64,000 nucleotides of DNA from Haloarcula sp. CBA1127. GTDB taxonomy: Archaea; Halobacteriota; Halobacteria; Halobacteriales; Haloarculaceae. The notes beneath the pieces were generated by a model. It did no database searches. It had not been told where the DNA came from and saw only the letters and a list, made by a program, of their open reading frames with translations. The position numbers and the translations under genes are program-made. Within the stretch, counting starts at the first letter, position 1. Every line of letters starts with the position of its first letter. Shown one piece after another: positions 1-7,935 of the stretch. The stretch spans positions 806,001 through 870,000 of the forward strand of contig NZ_BCNB01000006.1 in the NCBI RefSeq assembly GCF_001485575.1, given 5' to 3'.

Positions 1-566
1 AAAAACCCAAAGCCTTCAGGTCGAGTAACTGCGACTAAAAATAACAATAATCCAGAAGTGGGGTATTTTGATTTTCCTTCCAATTCTAATATATATGTAT
101 AGGCCGATAGAACTAGTAGTAGTGAATATAGTGGAGTCTCAAGGCCTGATAAGCTCCACGCAACAAAGGGTGTTGAGAAAGCCAAGAAAACAGATGGCAA
201 GCCGATTAATATTGATTCCTTATTGGAAACTAATTTCCTTGTTAGAAGGTATGTGACAACCAAATTTGTCACACCAAGTAACAGGCCAAGAATATTAGTT
301 GTTAGATACGGTTCAAATATATTTGCTCGGATAAATATCGAAATAATCAATACCCACAGCGGGTTTGAGTACCCCTCAACAACCTCGGAACCCGGGTTTA
401 ATACAGCACCATAGCCATTTGCGATATTTTTTGCAAATCCAAAACTAATTCCAGCATCGTCAACAACCCAGTCAAAAAACAAAGATGAATGGTATACATA
501 GACAACTATGCCAATAACAACCAATAAGTATTCAATATACCTTCTTTTTTTTAACTTGACGTTCAT
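1..566 (-). CDS. Partial GT-C type membrane glycosyltransferase, C-terminus beyond the window
   Basis: The reverse strand reads open from an ATG at 566 to base 1, so about 188 N-terminal residues are present and the C-terminus lies outside. The protein starts with a basic tail and a membrane helix, then has a DDAGISF segment, an asparagine-proline-glycine stretch (NPGSEV) and EGYSNPLW, followed by several more membrane segments. An acidic DDA motif in the first outside loop followed by an EGYSNPLW-like element is the hallmark of GT-C enzymes that use polyprenyl-phosphate sugars; the closest pattern I recall is the AftB-type arabinofuranosyltransferases. It follows the SDR gene after five bases, so the two are co-transcribed. 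The stretch is much more AT-rich than the rest of the window, which suggests transfer. Acceptor and sugar are unknown. Confidence 0.8.
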   Translation of the reverse strand, partial: MNVKLKKRRYIEYLLVVIGIVVYVYHSSLFFDWVVDDAGISFGFAKNIANGYGAVLNPGSEVVEGYSNPLWVLIISIFIRANIFEPYLTTNILGLLLGVTNLVVTYLLTRKLVSNKESILIGLPSVFLAFSTPFVAWSLSGLETPLYSLLLVLSAYTYILELEGKSKYPTSGLLLFLVAVTRPEGFGF

Positions 567-571
567 CTTAG

Positions 572-1663
572 TTATATCCACTTGAATATCTCTTTCACCG
601 GTTTGAGCGCTCCTTGTTCCCACGCAACCCGATGGTCTTTGCCAGCCTCCTGTTTAGTTTCTTCATATTCTTCCAAATACCACCGATACGTGTCAACCAA
701 TGCCTTTTGATTCGAGTATTCTGGCTCCCACCCGAGATCGCACAACTTCTCAACGGAGACGTACGAGTCCTCATGAGCAGTTTCATAGACCCACGGATAG
801 AGTGGTGACAGACTGAGTTTATCCAGTATTCGGAGAGCAAAGCGGGTCAGCGTCGCTGGTGTTCCGACAACCTGCTTCCCTGTTCCTGCCTCATCAATCG
901 GGGCTTGGAAATCTTCTCTCATCGTCCCGTATTCGGTCGCACCCACGTTGAACGTGTCGTTCACCTCACTCCCGTCCAAAGTGAACATCATCTTGATTGC
1001 CCGAACGAGATCATGCACGTGGAGTAATTGATACTTGTTGTTTCCCCATCCGACCATCGGGATGTTTGCCCCATCCTCAATCCAGTCAAACAATACCTGA
1101 AACACGCCAAGCCTCTGTGGCCCGATAAATGTCTTCGGGCGAATGATAGGTACACACATCCCTATCCGCCGGAAGTCTCGACAGACGTTCTCGGCTTCGA
1201 TCTTCGCGTCCCCATACGGCCCCACTCCGTCTAACGGAGATTCCTCGGTGATTGGATGTGTATCGTGAGTGCCGTAGACAGCCGTGGACGAAATATAGAC
1301 CACTCGTTCAACGTCGTGCTCTTTTGCGGCCCACAACACCGAACGAGTTCCCTCAACTGTTACCTCCCAGATCTCGTCGTCGTCCCACAGAGGAAGTGCC
1401 GCCGCACTGTGGACGATCACATCTGCGTCTGCTTCCTCGATTGCCTCGGACACTCTTTCTTCGTCACGCACGTCCCCCTCTATGAATTCGATGTCTTCTG
1501 TATTGTCTTCCTCGTTGAACGGTTTGAGATCGAGTGCGGTTACGTCCCAACCCTGCTCAGCAAAGAACTGGCACGTGTGAAGTCCCAGAAAGCCAGTTCC
1601 ACCAGTGACCACGACAGAATCATACTGGCTATCCGTGGAGTCCATCTGCTCAGTCGTACTCAT
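572..1663 (-). CDS. NAD-dependent epimerase/dehydratase (extended SDR)
   Basis: This 363-residue protein has the Rossmann nucleotide-binding motif VTGGTGFLG near residue 20, the ISSTAVYG serine region, and the catalytic pair YGDAK, all typical of extended short-chain dehydrogenases acting on nucleotide sugars. Length fits the family. The ATG at 1663 lies about 30 bases downstream of a TATA-like element. The downstream partner is the GT-C glycosyltransferase, only five bases after the stop, which points to a role in making or modifying the sugar that enzyme transfers. The exact reaction (4-epimerase, dehydratase or reductase) cannot be read from the sequence. Confidence 0.88.
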   Translation of the reverse strand: MSTTEQMDSTDSQYDSVVVTGGTGFLGLHTCQFFAEQGWDVTALDLKPFNEEDNTEDIEFIEGDVRDEERVSEAIEEADADVIVHSAAALPLWDDDEIWEVTVEGTRSVLWAAKEHDVERVVYISSTAVYGTHDTHPITEESPLDGVGPYGDAKIEAENVCRDFRRIGMCVPIIRPKTFIGPQRLGVFQVLFDWIEDGANIPMVGWGNNKYQLLHVHDLVRAIKMMFTLDGSEVNDTFNVGATEYGTMREDFQAPIDEAGTGKQVVGTPATLTRFALRILDKLSLSPLYPWVYETAHEDSYVSVEKLCDLGWEPEYSNQKALVDTYRWYLEEYEETKQEAGKDHRVAWEQGALKPVKEIFKWI

Positions 1664-1689
1664 TATGCTCGGAAAGTTAGCGTAATCTC

Positions 1690-1696
1690 TTTATAC
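1690..1696 (-). promoter_or_regulatory. TATA box for the SDR-glycosyltransferase unit
   Basis: On the reverse strand GTATAAA is centred about 30 bases ahead of the ATG at 1663, the usual place for a haloarchaeal TATA box with an almost leaderless transcript. Confidence 0.55.
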
Positions 1697-1828
1697 TTCC
1701 TATTGCCGCATACCGATGAGCCCTGACACCTGTTTTCGCCCCTACTCATCAAGCGGATTTGCTTCAAGTCGACTGAGACCAGAAGAACGGTAAAACTACG
1801 AGTCCCTTATGAACACTATGACCGTACA

Positions 1829-2251
1829 ATGTATTCGCGGAGCCATGCGATTATTTCTGCTGTAGTAGGTGTCCCATTGGCCGTTACTGCGCCAGAACTT
1901 CATCACCCGATCTACGTATTGACGTATGTGGTTGTTCTGGGAGTCGGAATTGACCTGGATCATTTCGTGATTGGACGCATTAATCGCGGTGATTGGTCTA
2001 ACCTCTCCCGTTGTCTTCGGAGCCCGTCACAGGTATTCGTGGATCAAGCATCGATATTTGAGCGAGGTGATATATGGCGGGATCAACGGTTGTTTAGCCA
2101 TCTTCTCATCGGCGGCGTTCTTATCGGATTAGTATGGTTTATTAGCGCGTATTTAGCCTTCCTGACGGCCGTTACCATCTATACGCACGTTATTGCGGAT
2201 CTCTACTCGGATATACGAACCAGAGACACCTATTTCAGCCAACGAGAATAG
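1829..2251 (+). CDS. Small YdjM-like membrane metal-dependent hydrolase family protein
   Basis: A 140-residue protein with several hydrophobic segments. The pattern of an N-terminal SHAIISA histidine, a DLDH motif (GIDLDHF) in the middle, and later FSHLL and THVIADL histidine/aspartate motifs matches the YdjM/LexA-binding membrane family annotated as inner-membrane metal-dependent hydrolases. Substrate is unknown. It lies between the SDR/glycosyltransferase pair and the UbiA operon and is transcribed in the direction of the latter, 70 bases upstream, so it may be part of the same envelope-glycan cluster. I am fairly sure it is a gene and only moderately sure of the family. Confidence 0.7.
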   Translation: MYSRSHAIISAVVGVPLAVTAPELHHPIYVLTYVVVLGVGIDLDHFVIGRINRGDWSNLSRCLRSPSQVFVDQASIFERGDIWRDQRLFSHLLIGGVLIGLVWFISAYLAFLTAVTIYTHVIADLYSDIRTRDTYFSQRE

Positions 2252-2285
2252 CTTCGTGGAGGGCAATTACACAGGTTAACAGTAT

Positions 2286-2293
2286 CTTTATTG
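2286..2293 (+). promoter_or_regulatory. TATA box for the UbiA-PHP-UPF0104 operon
   Basis: CTTTATTG is centred about 32 bases upstream of the ATG at 2322, in an AT-rich gap after the preceding stop codon. Confidence 0.5.
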
Positions 2294-2321
2294 TCCTGTT
2301 GGTCACTGGATTAGATATTGA

Positions 2322-3233
2322 ATGGCCAGGTCTTCGCAGACTCTTAATCCAGTAACCACTGTCACTGGATTGGCTCGAGAGATTCGCCCGTGGCAATGGT
2401 ACAAGCAGGGCGTAATGCTCCTCGGGATTGTCTTTTCCCAGAATCTTGTCAATTGGGATGCCTGGTTGAGTCTCTTGATTGGAATTGTGTCGTTCACAAC
2501 TGTTGCCAGCGCGACATACATTTTCAATGATATTAGCGATCTTGAAGAAGACCGCAATCACCCAGAAAAACAGCACCGACCGATTGCAAGTGGACAAGTT
2601 TCCGTCACGGTCGCCGCGGTTTTCGGCCTCTTCTTAGCTGGTATCGGACTCGGAGCCGCCTACAGTCTCGGCCCACTCTTTCTCGCAATCCTTCTCGCCT
2701 ATCTCGCACAGAACGCCCTGTATTCACTTGTCCTGAAGCAGTTTGTCTTCGTCGATGTGCTGATCGTCGCTATCGGGTTCGTTCTCCGCGCTATCGCGGG
2801 GGTCGTCGCTATCGACGTGTTCTTGAGTCCGTGGTTGATCGTGAGCACATTCCTTCTTGCGTTAGTACTCGCGTTTGGGAAGCGCCGCAATGAACTGGAG
2901 GTTGCGGCCAACCCACACGAAACGCGCGATGTCTTAGGCGAGTATTCGGAGAACAATATTGACCAACTCCTTGTGATGGTGATGGCCACTCTGCTGATGT
3001 CGTACTCACTCTACACGTTCTCACGAACGAACCCGACGATGATGGCGACCCTCCCGTTCGCGTTCTTCGGCGTGTTTCGCTATCACCATCTCGTCCATAC
3101 AACGAACCTCGCAGGTCAGCCCGAATATCTCCTCACAGATCGACCCTCAGTACTGAATCTTATCATCTGGGGTATCGTCGCTATTGCTGTCCTCTACAAC
3201 ATCCCAGAGGTGGCTGTTGAGGTGATTCAGTGA
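2322..3233 (+). CDS. UbiA-family prenyltransferase, decaprenyl-phosphate phosphoribosyltransferase-like
   Basis: This 303-residue protein is highly hydrophobic (about eight or nine helices) and carries the UbiA signature NDISDLEEDRNHPEK followed by RPIASG, the form of the aspartate motif found in 5-phosphoribosyl-polyprenyl-phosphate (DPPR) synthases rather than in quinone or heme prenyltransferases. The known reaction of that subgroup joins PRPP to polyprenyl phosphate in the membrane, the first step to lipid-linked ribose or arabinose donors. A second aspartate-containing region (VFVDVLIVAIGF) sits near residue 145. Its last four bases overlap the GTG start of the PHP gene, so the three downstream genes form one translationally coupled operon. 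The subgroup call rests on motif similarity from memory. Confidence 0.82.
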   Translation: MARSSQTLNPVTTVTGLAREIRPWQWYKQGVMLLGIVFSQNLVNWDAWLSLLIGIVSFTTVASATYIFNDISDLEEDRNHPEKQHRPIASGQVSVTVAAVFGLFLAGIGLGAAYSLGPLFLAILLAYLAQNALYSLVLKQFVFVDVLIVAIGFVLRAIAGVVAIDVFLSPWLIVSTFLLALVLAFGKRRNELEVAANPHETRDVLGEYSENNIDQLLVMVMATLLMSYSLYTFSRTNPTMMATLPFAFFGVFRYHHLVHTTNLAGQPEYLLTDRPSVLNLIIWGIVAIAVLYNIPEVAVEVIQ

Positions 3234-3868
3234 AGCGATACGACCTCCAAGTTCATACCGACGCCTCGCCTTGTTCACGAGCCCCTCCCGCTGACGTTGT
3301 GGATGCGGCCGTGGATGCGGGATTAGATGGGATTGCCATCACGAATCACGATACGCTGGCGGGGTACGATGAGGTCGCCGACCTCGCACCTGCTGGCCTA
3401 ACCGTGATTCCTGGGGTAGAAGTGACGACGACACAGGGGCATCTTCTGGCATTGTACGTCAACGATGAGCCACCGCAGTCCGACCCAATTACCGTGGTTG
3501 AACACGTCCAAGAGCAAGATGGGATTGCGATCCTTTCGCATCCGTTTGATCCGTTTCGAGAGTATTACGACACAGATCTCGACGCAATTGCCTCACAAGT
3601 TGACGGCGTCGAGGCGCAAAATTCACGCTGTCTGCTCCCCCGATTCAACCGTCGCGCTCGGGAGTATGCTACCCAGCACAGCTTAGCGATCACGGGCGGA
3701 AGCGATGCCCACTTTCCGATGGAGGTGGGGCGGTCTACAACAGTGTGTGACTCGCCACTCCGTGAGGCTATCAAATCCACATCAACGCAGACAGACGGAC
3801 GAGGGGGGTATCTCTCGGGTCATACTGCGACAAAACTGAATGACGCACTCAGGATGATGAATCTCTAA
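3230..3868 (+). CDS. PHP-domain phosphoesterase
   Basis: A 212-residue PHP-superfamily protein starting at a GTG that overlaps the UbiA stop (GTGA). Visible motifs are DLQVHTDAS at the N-terminus, NHDT near residue 40, GVEVTTTQGH near residue 65, LSHPFDP near residue 105 and GGSDAHF near residue 165, which supply most of the metal ligands of TrpH/histidinol-phosphatase-like enzymes. The first histidine of the usual HxH motif is glutamine here. Coupling to a DPPR synthase-like gene suggests it could remove the 5-phosphate from polyprenyl-phospho-ribose, a step done by an unrelated phosphatase in mycobacteria; that is inference. Its stop overlaps the next start (TAATG). Confidence 0.82.
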   Translation: MKRYDLQVHTDASPCSRAPPADVVDAAVDAGLDGIAITNHDTLAGYDEVADLAPAGLTVIPGVEVTTTQGHLLALYVNDEPPQSDPITVVEHVQEQDGIAILSHPFDPFREYYDTDLDAIASQVDGVEAQNSRCLLPRFNRRAREYATQHSLAITGGSDAHFPMEVGRSTTVCDSPLREAIKSTSTQTDGRGGYLSGHTATKLNDALRMMNL

Positions 3869-4848
3869 TGGGTATCCTCTCGGCAGTCCAACGGGCGATT
3901 CGCCAACACGGACTCTGGGTCACAGCACTCCTGACGGTTGCCGTATTCTTTGGGCTGTTCGTCGTCGGTGATGCCTCGAAAGTCATTTCGGCACTCCTTG
4001 CGGTGGATCTTTGGCGGGTCAGCGTCGTGTTCCTCCTTGCGACGATCAGTTACGCTGTACGGTTTCTCAAGTGGGAGTACTATCTCCGCCACTTAGACAT
4101 TAATATCCCACTCAAGACGAGTCTGATCGTGTTTTTCAGTGGCCTGATGATGGTTGTGACTCCTGGGAAAGCAGGTGAAGTCTGGAAAGCCTGGTTCCTT
4201 CGTGACCTCCGCGATGTGCCGGTCAGTCAAACCGCGTCCGTCGTCGGCGCTGAAAGAGTGACCGATCTGATTGCACTTTCGGCATTCGCATTTCTAGGGC
4301 TACTAATCTATCAGCGGTCATCCGTCGTGTTGATCGGCGTGGTTCTCCTGTTTCTTTTTGCCATCAGTCTGCTTCAGTGGCGGACGTTTTGTCTGCGTGT
4401 TTTGGGTTGGTTGGAAACGCTCCCGATTGTTGGATCGTACGCAACTGAATTAGAGGAGTTCTATGAAAGCACGTACACGCTATTCCAGGTGCGACCGCTC
4501 AGTATTGCGTTTCTCATTAGCCTCGTGGCGTGGGGCTTAGAGGGAGTTGCGTTATGGGTGGTGCTAAGTGGGTTTAGTTCAGAAGCGACTCTCCTTGCCG
4601 CGTTGTTCGTGTTCGGGCTAGGATCAGTAATTGGTGCGGCCAGCCTCCTTCCAGGTGGATTAGCGGCCGCGGAAGCGAGTATGGTCGGGATGCTCGTCGT
4701 ATTGGGATACACCCAGACAATTGCGGTGAGTGCGACGGTAATTATCCGGGTTGGCACGCTCTGGTATGGGGCGATTCTGGGAACGTGTGTGTTCGTTGTC
4801 TACCGATTTGTGAGAGATCAGGCTCGGGTCACAAGCCCAAGCACCTGA
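3868..4848 (+). CDS. Lysylphosphatidylglycerol synthase transmembrane region-like (UPF0104) protein
   Basis: 326 residues with about eight hydrophobic helices and the family motifs TPGKAGEVWKA near residue 95, GAERVTDL near residue 125 and PGGLAAAEASM near residue 270. The family covers the flippase-like part of MprF and membrane domains attached to archaeal glycosyltransferases such as AglD. Here it stands alone without a synthase domain. The ATG shares one base with the PHP stop, so it is the third gene of the operon. A role in moving a lipid-linked sugar across the membrane fits the context but is not shown. It converges with the truncated TVP38 gene four bases downstream. Confidence 0.82.
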   Translation: MGILSAVQRAIRQHGLWVTALLTVAVFFGLFVVGDASKVISALLAVDLWRVSVVFLLATISYAVRFLKWEYYLRHLDINIPLKTSLIVFFSGLMMVVTPGKAGEVWKAWFLRDLRDVPVSQTASVVGAERVTDLIALSAFAFLGLLIYQRSSVVLIGVVLLFLFAISLLQWRTFCLRVLGWLETLPIVGSYATELEEFYESTYTLFQVRPLSIAFLISLVAWGLEGVALWVVLSGFSSEATLLAALFVFGLGSVIGAASLLPGGLAAAEASMVGMLVVLGYTQTIAVSATVIIRVGTLWYGAILGTCVFVVYRFVRDQARVTSPST

Positions 4849-4852
4849 TTCA

Positions 4853-5322
4853 CTACTTGGTTTGGAATATAAATCGGTAGATCGGTCGTGCTAACAAAAA
4901 CACTGCAACGCAACTGACGATCAGCAGGAACTTGATATTGACCGTTTGAACTGAGTCCGATGAAAAACTCCGGAGTGATTGCCCGATAGTGACATAGAAG
5001 ATAGCACAGGGTAATTCACCGATGAGAGTCCCAAGCACAAAGTTCAACCTGAAGACATCGACCAAGCCGGCCCCAATAGAGACACTATCTGCGGGGGCTG
5101 GTGACAGTCGAGCGGGAACTATTCCTCGAAGTTCGCCCGTCGTAGTCACAATTGACTCACCAGTCGCAGAAATCCGTGAGACGTAGCCATTCACATCGTG
5201 AAAGTAGTCTGCGAGAAGGAACGGCGGCAAGCACGTGACTAATGTTCCGGCCAAGACGAGCGGCACGCCGCTTGGGAATCCAACGAGATCCCGAGGAACA
5301 CAGATGCGAGACTCTCCGACCG
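4853..5322 (-). pseudogene. 5'-truncated TVP38/TMEM64 (SNARE-associated) membrane protein
   Basis: The reverse-strand frame encodes the C-terminal two thirds of a TVP38/DedA-like protein: a G-rich loop and helix, the re-entrant motif RLSPAPADSV, a LNFVLGTLIGELP segment and a final helix ending FIFQTK. The first 60-80 residues of the family are missing. The frame runs straight into the end of the thioesterase gene with no ATG between; the first in-frame start candidate is a GTG at 5266. The abrupt join at about 5322 looks like the recombination edge of the left-hand island. It could still make a short protein of about 137 residues from the GTG, which I consider unlikely. Confidence 0.7.
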
Positions 5323-5763
5323 CTACCGCTCCGGCTCTTCTGCAAGTGCCGTTTCGCGCAACCGTTTGCACTCCTCGCTTTCGGCAGTTAGCTCGGGGAC
5401 CGGCGTTGGTTTCCCGTCGTCGACGGCGACGAAGGTGGCGTACGCGCTGGTCGTCTCCTCCGTTTCGCCCGTGTGGGGGTCCTCGCGTGCGACTTCGATG
5501 CGAACTCGGACGCTGGTTTGGCCCGTGGCGTAGGCATAGGACTCGATGAGGGCGGTGTCGCCGATGGGAATCGGGCGTTCGAAGTCGACGCGGGACATCT
5601 GTGCGGTCACGCAGGACTCCCTGGCGGCCCGCATGGCCGACATCGCGCCGATTTCGTCCATCCACTTCATGACGATCCCCCCGTGGGCGCTGTTGTAGTT
5701 GTTGGCGTGGGTCGGCTGGACGCGCTCGCGGTTGACGATGTGCGTATCGGCGATAGTCGGCAT
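5323..5763 (-). CDS. Acyl-CoA thioesterase (hotdog fold, YciA/ACOT type)
   Basis: 146 residues from the ATG at 5763, chosen because homologues begin at this point and the upstream extension lacks family sequence. The motif NSAHGGIVMKWMDE, with the catalytic-type asparagine, histidine and aspartate, and the VDFERPI strand are characteristic of the acyl-CoA hydrolase hotdog family, which splits acyl-CoA to free acid and CoA in the cytoplasm. The tail is a short charged extension. It is the first gene of normal haloarchaeal composition after the AT-rich island and abuts the broken TVP38 gene. Confidence 0.88.
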   Translation of the reverse strand: MPTIADTHIVNRERVQPTHANNYNSAHGGIVMKWMDEIGAMSAMRAARESCVTAQMSRVDFERPIPIGDTALIESYAYATGQTSVRVRIEVAREDPHTGETEETTSAYATFVAVDDGKPTPVPELTAESEECKRLRETALAEEPER

Positions 5764-5888
5764 ACCGTCTCGTAGAGTGTGTTCGGGGAAAACGGTGTGG
5801 TGCGCCCTTGGCAGGACTGACAGCAACCGCACGCGCTTATATTGTCGCCGTGGCGTGCAGTCGCCAGTCACGCAGTCGAATTACCGGC

Positions 5889-6437
5889 TTATCCGGTGAA
5901 CTGGTGGTATTCGAGGCCTTTGTGCTTCATCTCGTTGTGTTTGCGTTCGAGGAACGAGTAGACGGAGCCGTGTGGCGCTCCGTCGAGGATCATCTCGGCG
6001 GCTTCTCGCACGGCGTCGACCTGTTCGGGGCCGCCGATGATGCCGAGCGTCGACCCGTAGATGACCACGGCCGCGCCGGAGAGTTCCTGCATGAGTTCCC
6101 GCGTCCGGCCGCCCTCACCGATGAGACGCCCCTTCTGGCGACGGAAGTCGTTCTTGTTGCGGGAGGCGGCCTCGATGTCGATGAGTTCGAACATCATCAT
6201 ATCGTCCTCGAGGAGCGCCAGCGCGTCGTCGGGCGCGAACCCTCGGCCAATGGCCTTCACGATGTCGGGGCCTTTCAGCGCCGTCACGGGGTCGCCGACG
6301 GACTCGACTTTCACCGTGCCGTCCTCGGAATCGATATCCAGTCGGACCTCTGCGCGCTCCTCGATCTCGCGCATGGTCTCACCGCCCTCGCCGATCAGCA
6401 CACCGATACGGTCCTGCGGAATCTTCACGTGTTGCAT
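5889..6437 (-). CDS. KH-domain RNA-binding protein, archaeal Dim2/Pno1 homologue
   Basis: 182 residues with two KH domains, each showing a GxxG RNA-binding loop: GVLIGEGG around residues 12-19 and GRLIGEGG around residues 103-110. Length and two-KH layout match archaeal Pno1/Dim2, which helps small-subunit rRNA processing and binds near the 16S 3' end together with RIO kinases. Start ATG at 6437 is supported by a TATA element about 36 bases upstream. In many archaea this gene directly follows aIF1A and RIO1; here those genes lie 3 kb upstream on the same strand with two unrelated genes between. Confidence 0.92.
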   Translation of the reverse strand: MQHVKIPQDRIGVLIGEGGETMREIEERAEVRLDIDSEDGTVKVESVGDPVTALKGPDIVKAIGRGFAPDDALALLEDDMMMFELIDIEAASRNKNDFRRQKGRLIGEGGRTRELMQELSGAAVVIYGSTLGIIGGPEQVDAVREAAEMILDGAPHGSVYSFLERKHNEMKHKGLEYHQFTG

Positions 6438-6468
6438 AAGTATACCTCTCTGTAGGAGGGTCTGCCTG

Positions 6469-6475
6469 TTTAAAA
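6469..6475 (-). promoter_or_regulatory. TATA box for the KH/Dim2 gene
   Basis: TTTTAAA on the reverse strand is centred about 35 bases before the ATG at 6437, showing that this gene has its own promoter despite the conserved aIF1A-RIO1-Dim2 linkage. Confidence 0.55.
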
Positions 6476-6556
6476 CTTCGGCGTCTGGAGCATCCGGAAC
6501 CGTGTCATATCCGTCGGCAGGTGTGGACCGCATAGTACACGACGAGGTGTGGCCGA

Positions 6557-7744
6557 TCAGCCACCCAATACCGTGGCGAGGAACCAGATGAGGCCGAATA
6601 TACTCCCGGCCGCACCGACCAGTTTCGTGAGCATGACGTTCCAGTCGGCGGGTTCGACCGCACTGGAGCGGGTTGTGCTTCCGATGGCATCCAGCTGTTC
6701 GTTGAACTTCGTGACGCCATACGCATACCGGTACATGAGCGCCCCACCGATCGCCATGAGCGGACCCAGAAAGAGGCCGGACTGGGAGTCTTCGGATTCG
6801 CTGTCCTCGGGCCCGATATTGTAAGTGAAGGTTTCCGGTGTCCCTGTCTCATCATCCTGTGTCGCCGAGATTGTGGTCTGGACGGGCGACGCTGCTGACT
6901 GCTTGCTGTCCCCAGTGGCAGCCGGCTCCGTGTTGTGGGATGATGACTGCTCGTTGTCCTCAGTGGCAACTGGCTCCGTGTCGTGGGACCCAACTGCGAT
7001 TTCGTCGAGATACGCCCGACCGTCGAGCTGGACCTGCCAGGCGGTGTTTTCAGCGCTTGTCGAAACCGTTCTGGTCACGCGTTGCTGGCGCTGCCGGTCA
7101 GTATCCCACAGCGCGACCTGTGCCGTCCCGTTTGGAGACCATTGGATTTCGACGACGAAGAACCGACCAGTGGGGGCCGTGACGCGCTCAGATGCCACCA
7201 CTGTCCCGTTCTCATTTGTCGAGACAATGTCGACGCGGTCGTTATTTTCTCGACCGACATTCCGGATGGATACTGAAGCCGTGGTGTTCCCGTCAGCGCG
7301 CTCGACAACCTGAAACGCTCCGCCACGACCCACGTCGACGACACCGGTCACTGTGCCCTGACTGGCGTTGACTGTCGTCGCGGTCAGTGTCGCGGTGTCG
7401 TTGTTGCCGACGCCAAGCGAACAGTCCCCGTCTGCGCCGATACGTAGGGTTTCGCCGGCGGTCCAGTTGGCTGTCGACGTGGCGTCAAGTCCATCGATGT
7501 AGTGGTATGTCGAGTCTGTGCCCGGTGGCTCCGGGTGCTCGTCTTGCACTGAACACGCCGGCTGTGGCGTCGCTGCCTCGGTTGTGGCGGCGTGGCTGTG
7601 CGTGGCACTCGCCGAGTGTGTCTCACTGGGCGCCGCGTTGCTGAAGCCAGTGGCGAGCCCGGCGGAGACACCAAGGGCAACTATGCCAAGCAGGGCAACG
7701 AGTGGCACTATCCGTCTGGTCGTGGGGGTTGGAGGGCGTCCCAT
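6557..7744 (-). CDS. Secreted or membrane-anchored protein of unknown function with a tandem Ser/Thr-rich linker
   Basis: 395 residues from the ATG at 7744. A basic N-terminus followed by a hydrophobic segment (RRIVPLVALLGIVALGVSAG) is a signal sequence or anchor. The exported part begins with a Ser/Thr/His-rich stalk, then a beta-rich domain of about 200 residues that looks like a LamG/concanavalin-type fold, then a linker with two imperfect copies of an S-H-D/N-T-E-P repeat, and finally two C-terminal membrane segments with a short cytoplasmic stretch. No enzyme motif is seen. The lectin-like impression comes from strand and residue pattern only. It sits between the KH gene and a histidine kinase, all on the same strand. 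Confidence 0.75.
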   Translation of the reverse strand: MGRPPTPTTRRIVPLVALLGIVALGVSAGLATGFSNAAPSETHSASATHSHAATTEAATPQPACSVQDEHPEPPGTDSTYHYIDGLDATSTANWTAGETLRIGADGDCSLGVGNNDTATLTATTVNASQGTVTGVVDVGRGGAFQVVERADGNTTASVSIRNVGRENNDRVDIVSTNENGTVVASERVTAPTGRFFVVEIQWSPNGTAQVALWDTDRQRQQRVTRTVSTSAENTAWQVQLDGRAYLDEIAVGSHDTEPVATEDNEQSSSHNTEPAATGDSKQSAASPVQTTISATQDDETGTPETFTYNIGPEDSESEDSQSGLFLGPLMAIGGALMYRYAYGVTKFNEQLDAIGSTTRSSAVEPADWNVMLTKLVGAAGSIFGLIWFLATVLGG

Positions 7745-7935
7745 AGGTGGCTGGCGGACGGTCGTGAAGCCGTCGCGGTCTCTCGTCGTTGAGCACCACC
7801 GCCCCATCGGTTATTGATTTTCTGCTTCTGTGAGACGCTCACCCACGAGGAGGACGCCCGGGCTGGGACGCTCATCCATACTCGACGAGTGAGGCGGGAA
7901 CCGGACGCTGGAACGGCGCTCTGCCGAACCTGCTG

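Noticed and set aside
68-414. Two plus-strand open frames in the AT-rich left end
   Set aside because: The reverse strand here carries a clear GT-C glycosyltransferase frame with membrane helices, which explains the region.
5157-5345. 62-codon reverse frame over the TVP38 remnant
   Set aside because: Different frame from the clear TVP38 sequence and rich in Arg/Ser; a shadow.
7814-7888. 22-codon reverse frame in the gap before the histidine kinase
   Set aside because: Too short, no motif, no conserved context seen.
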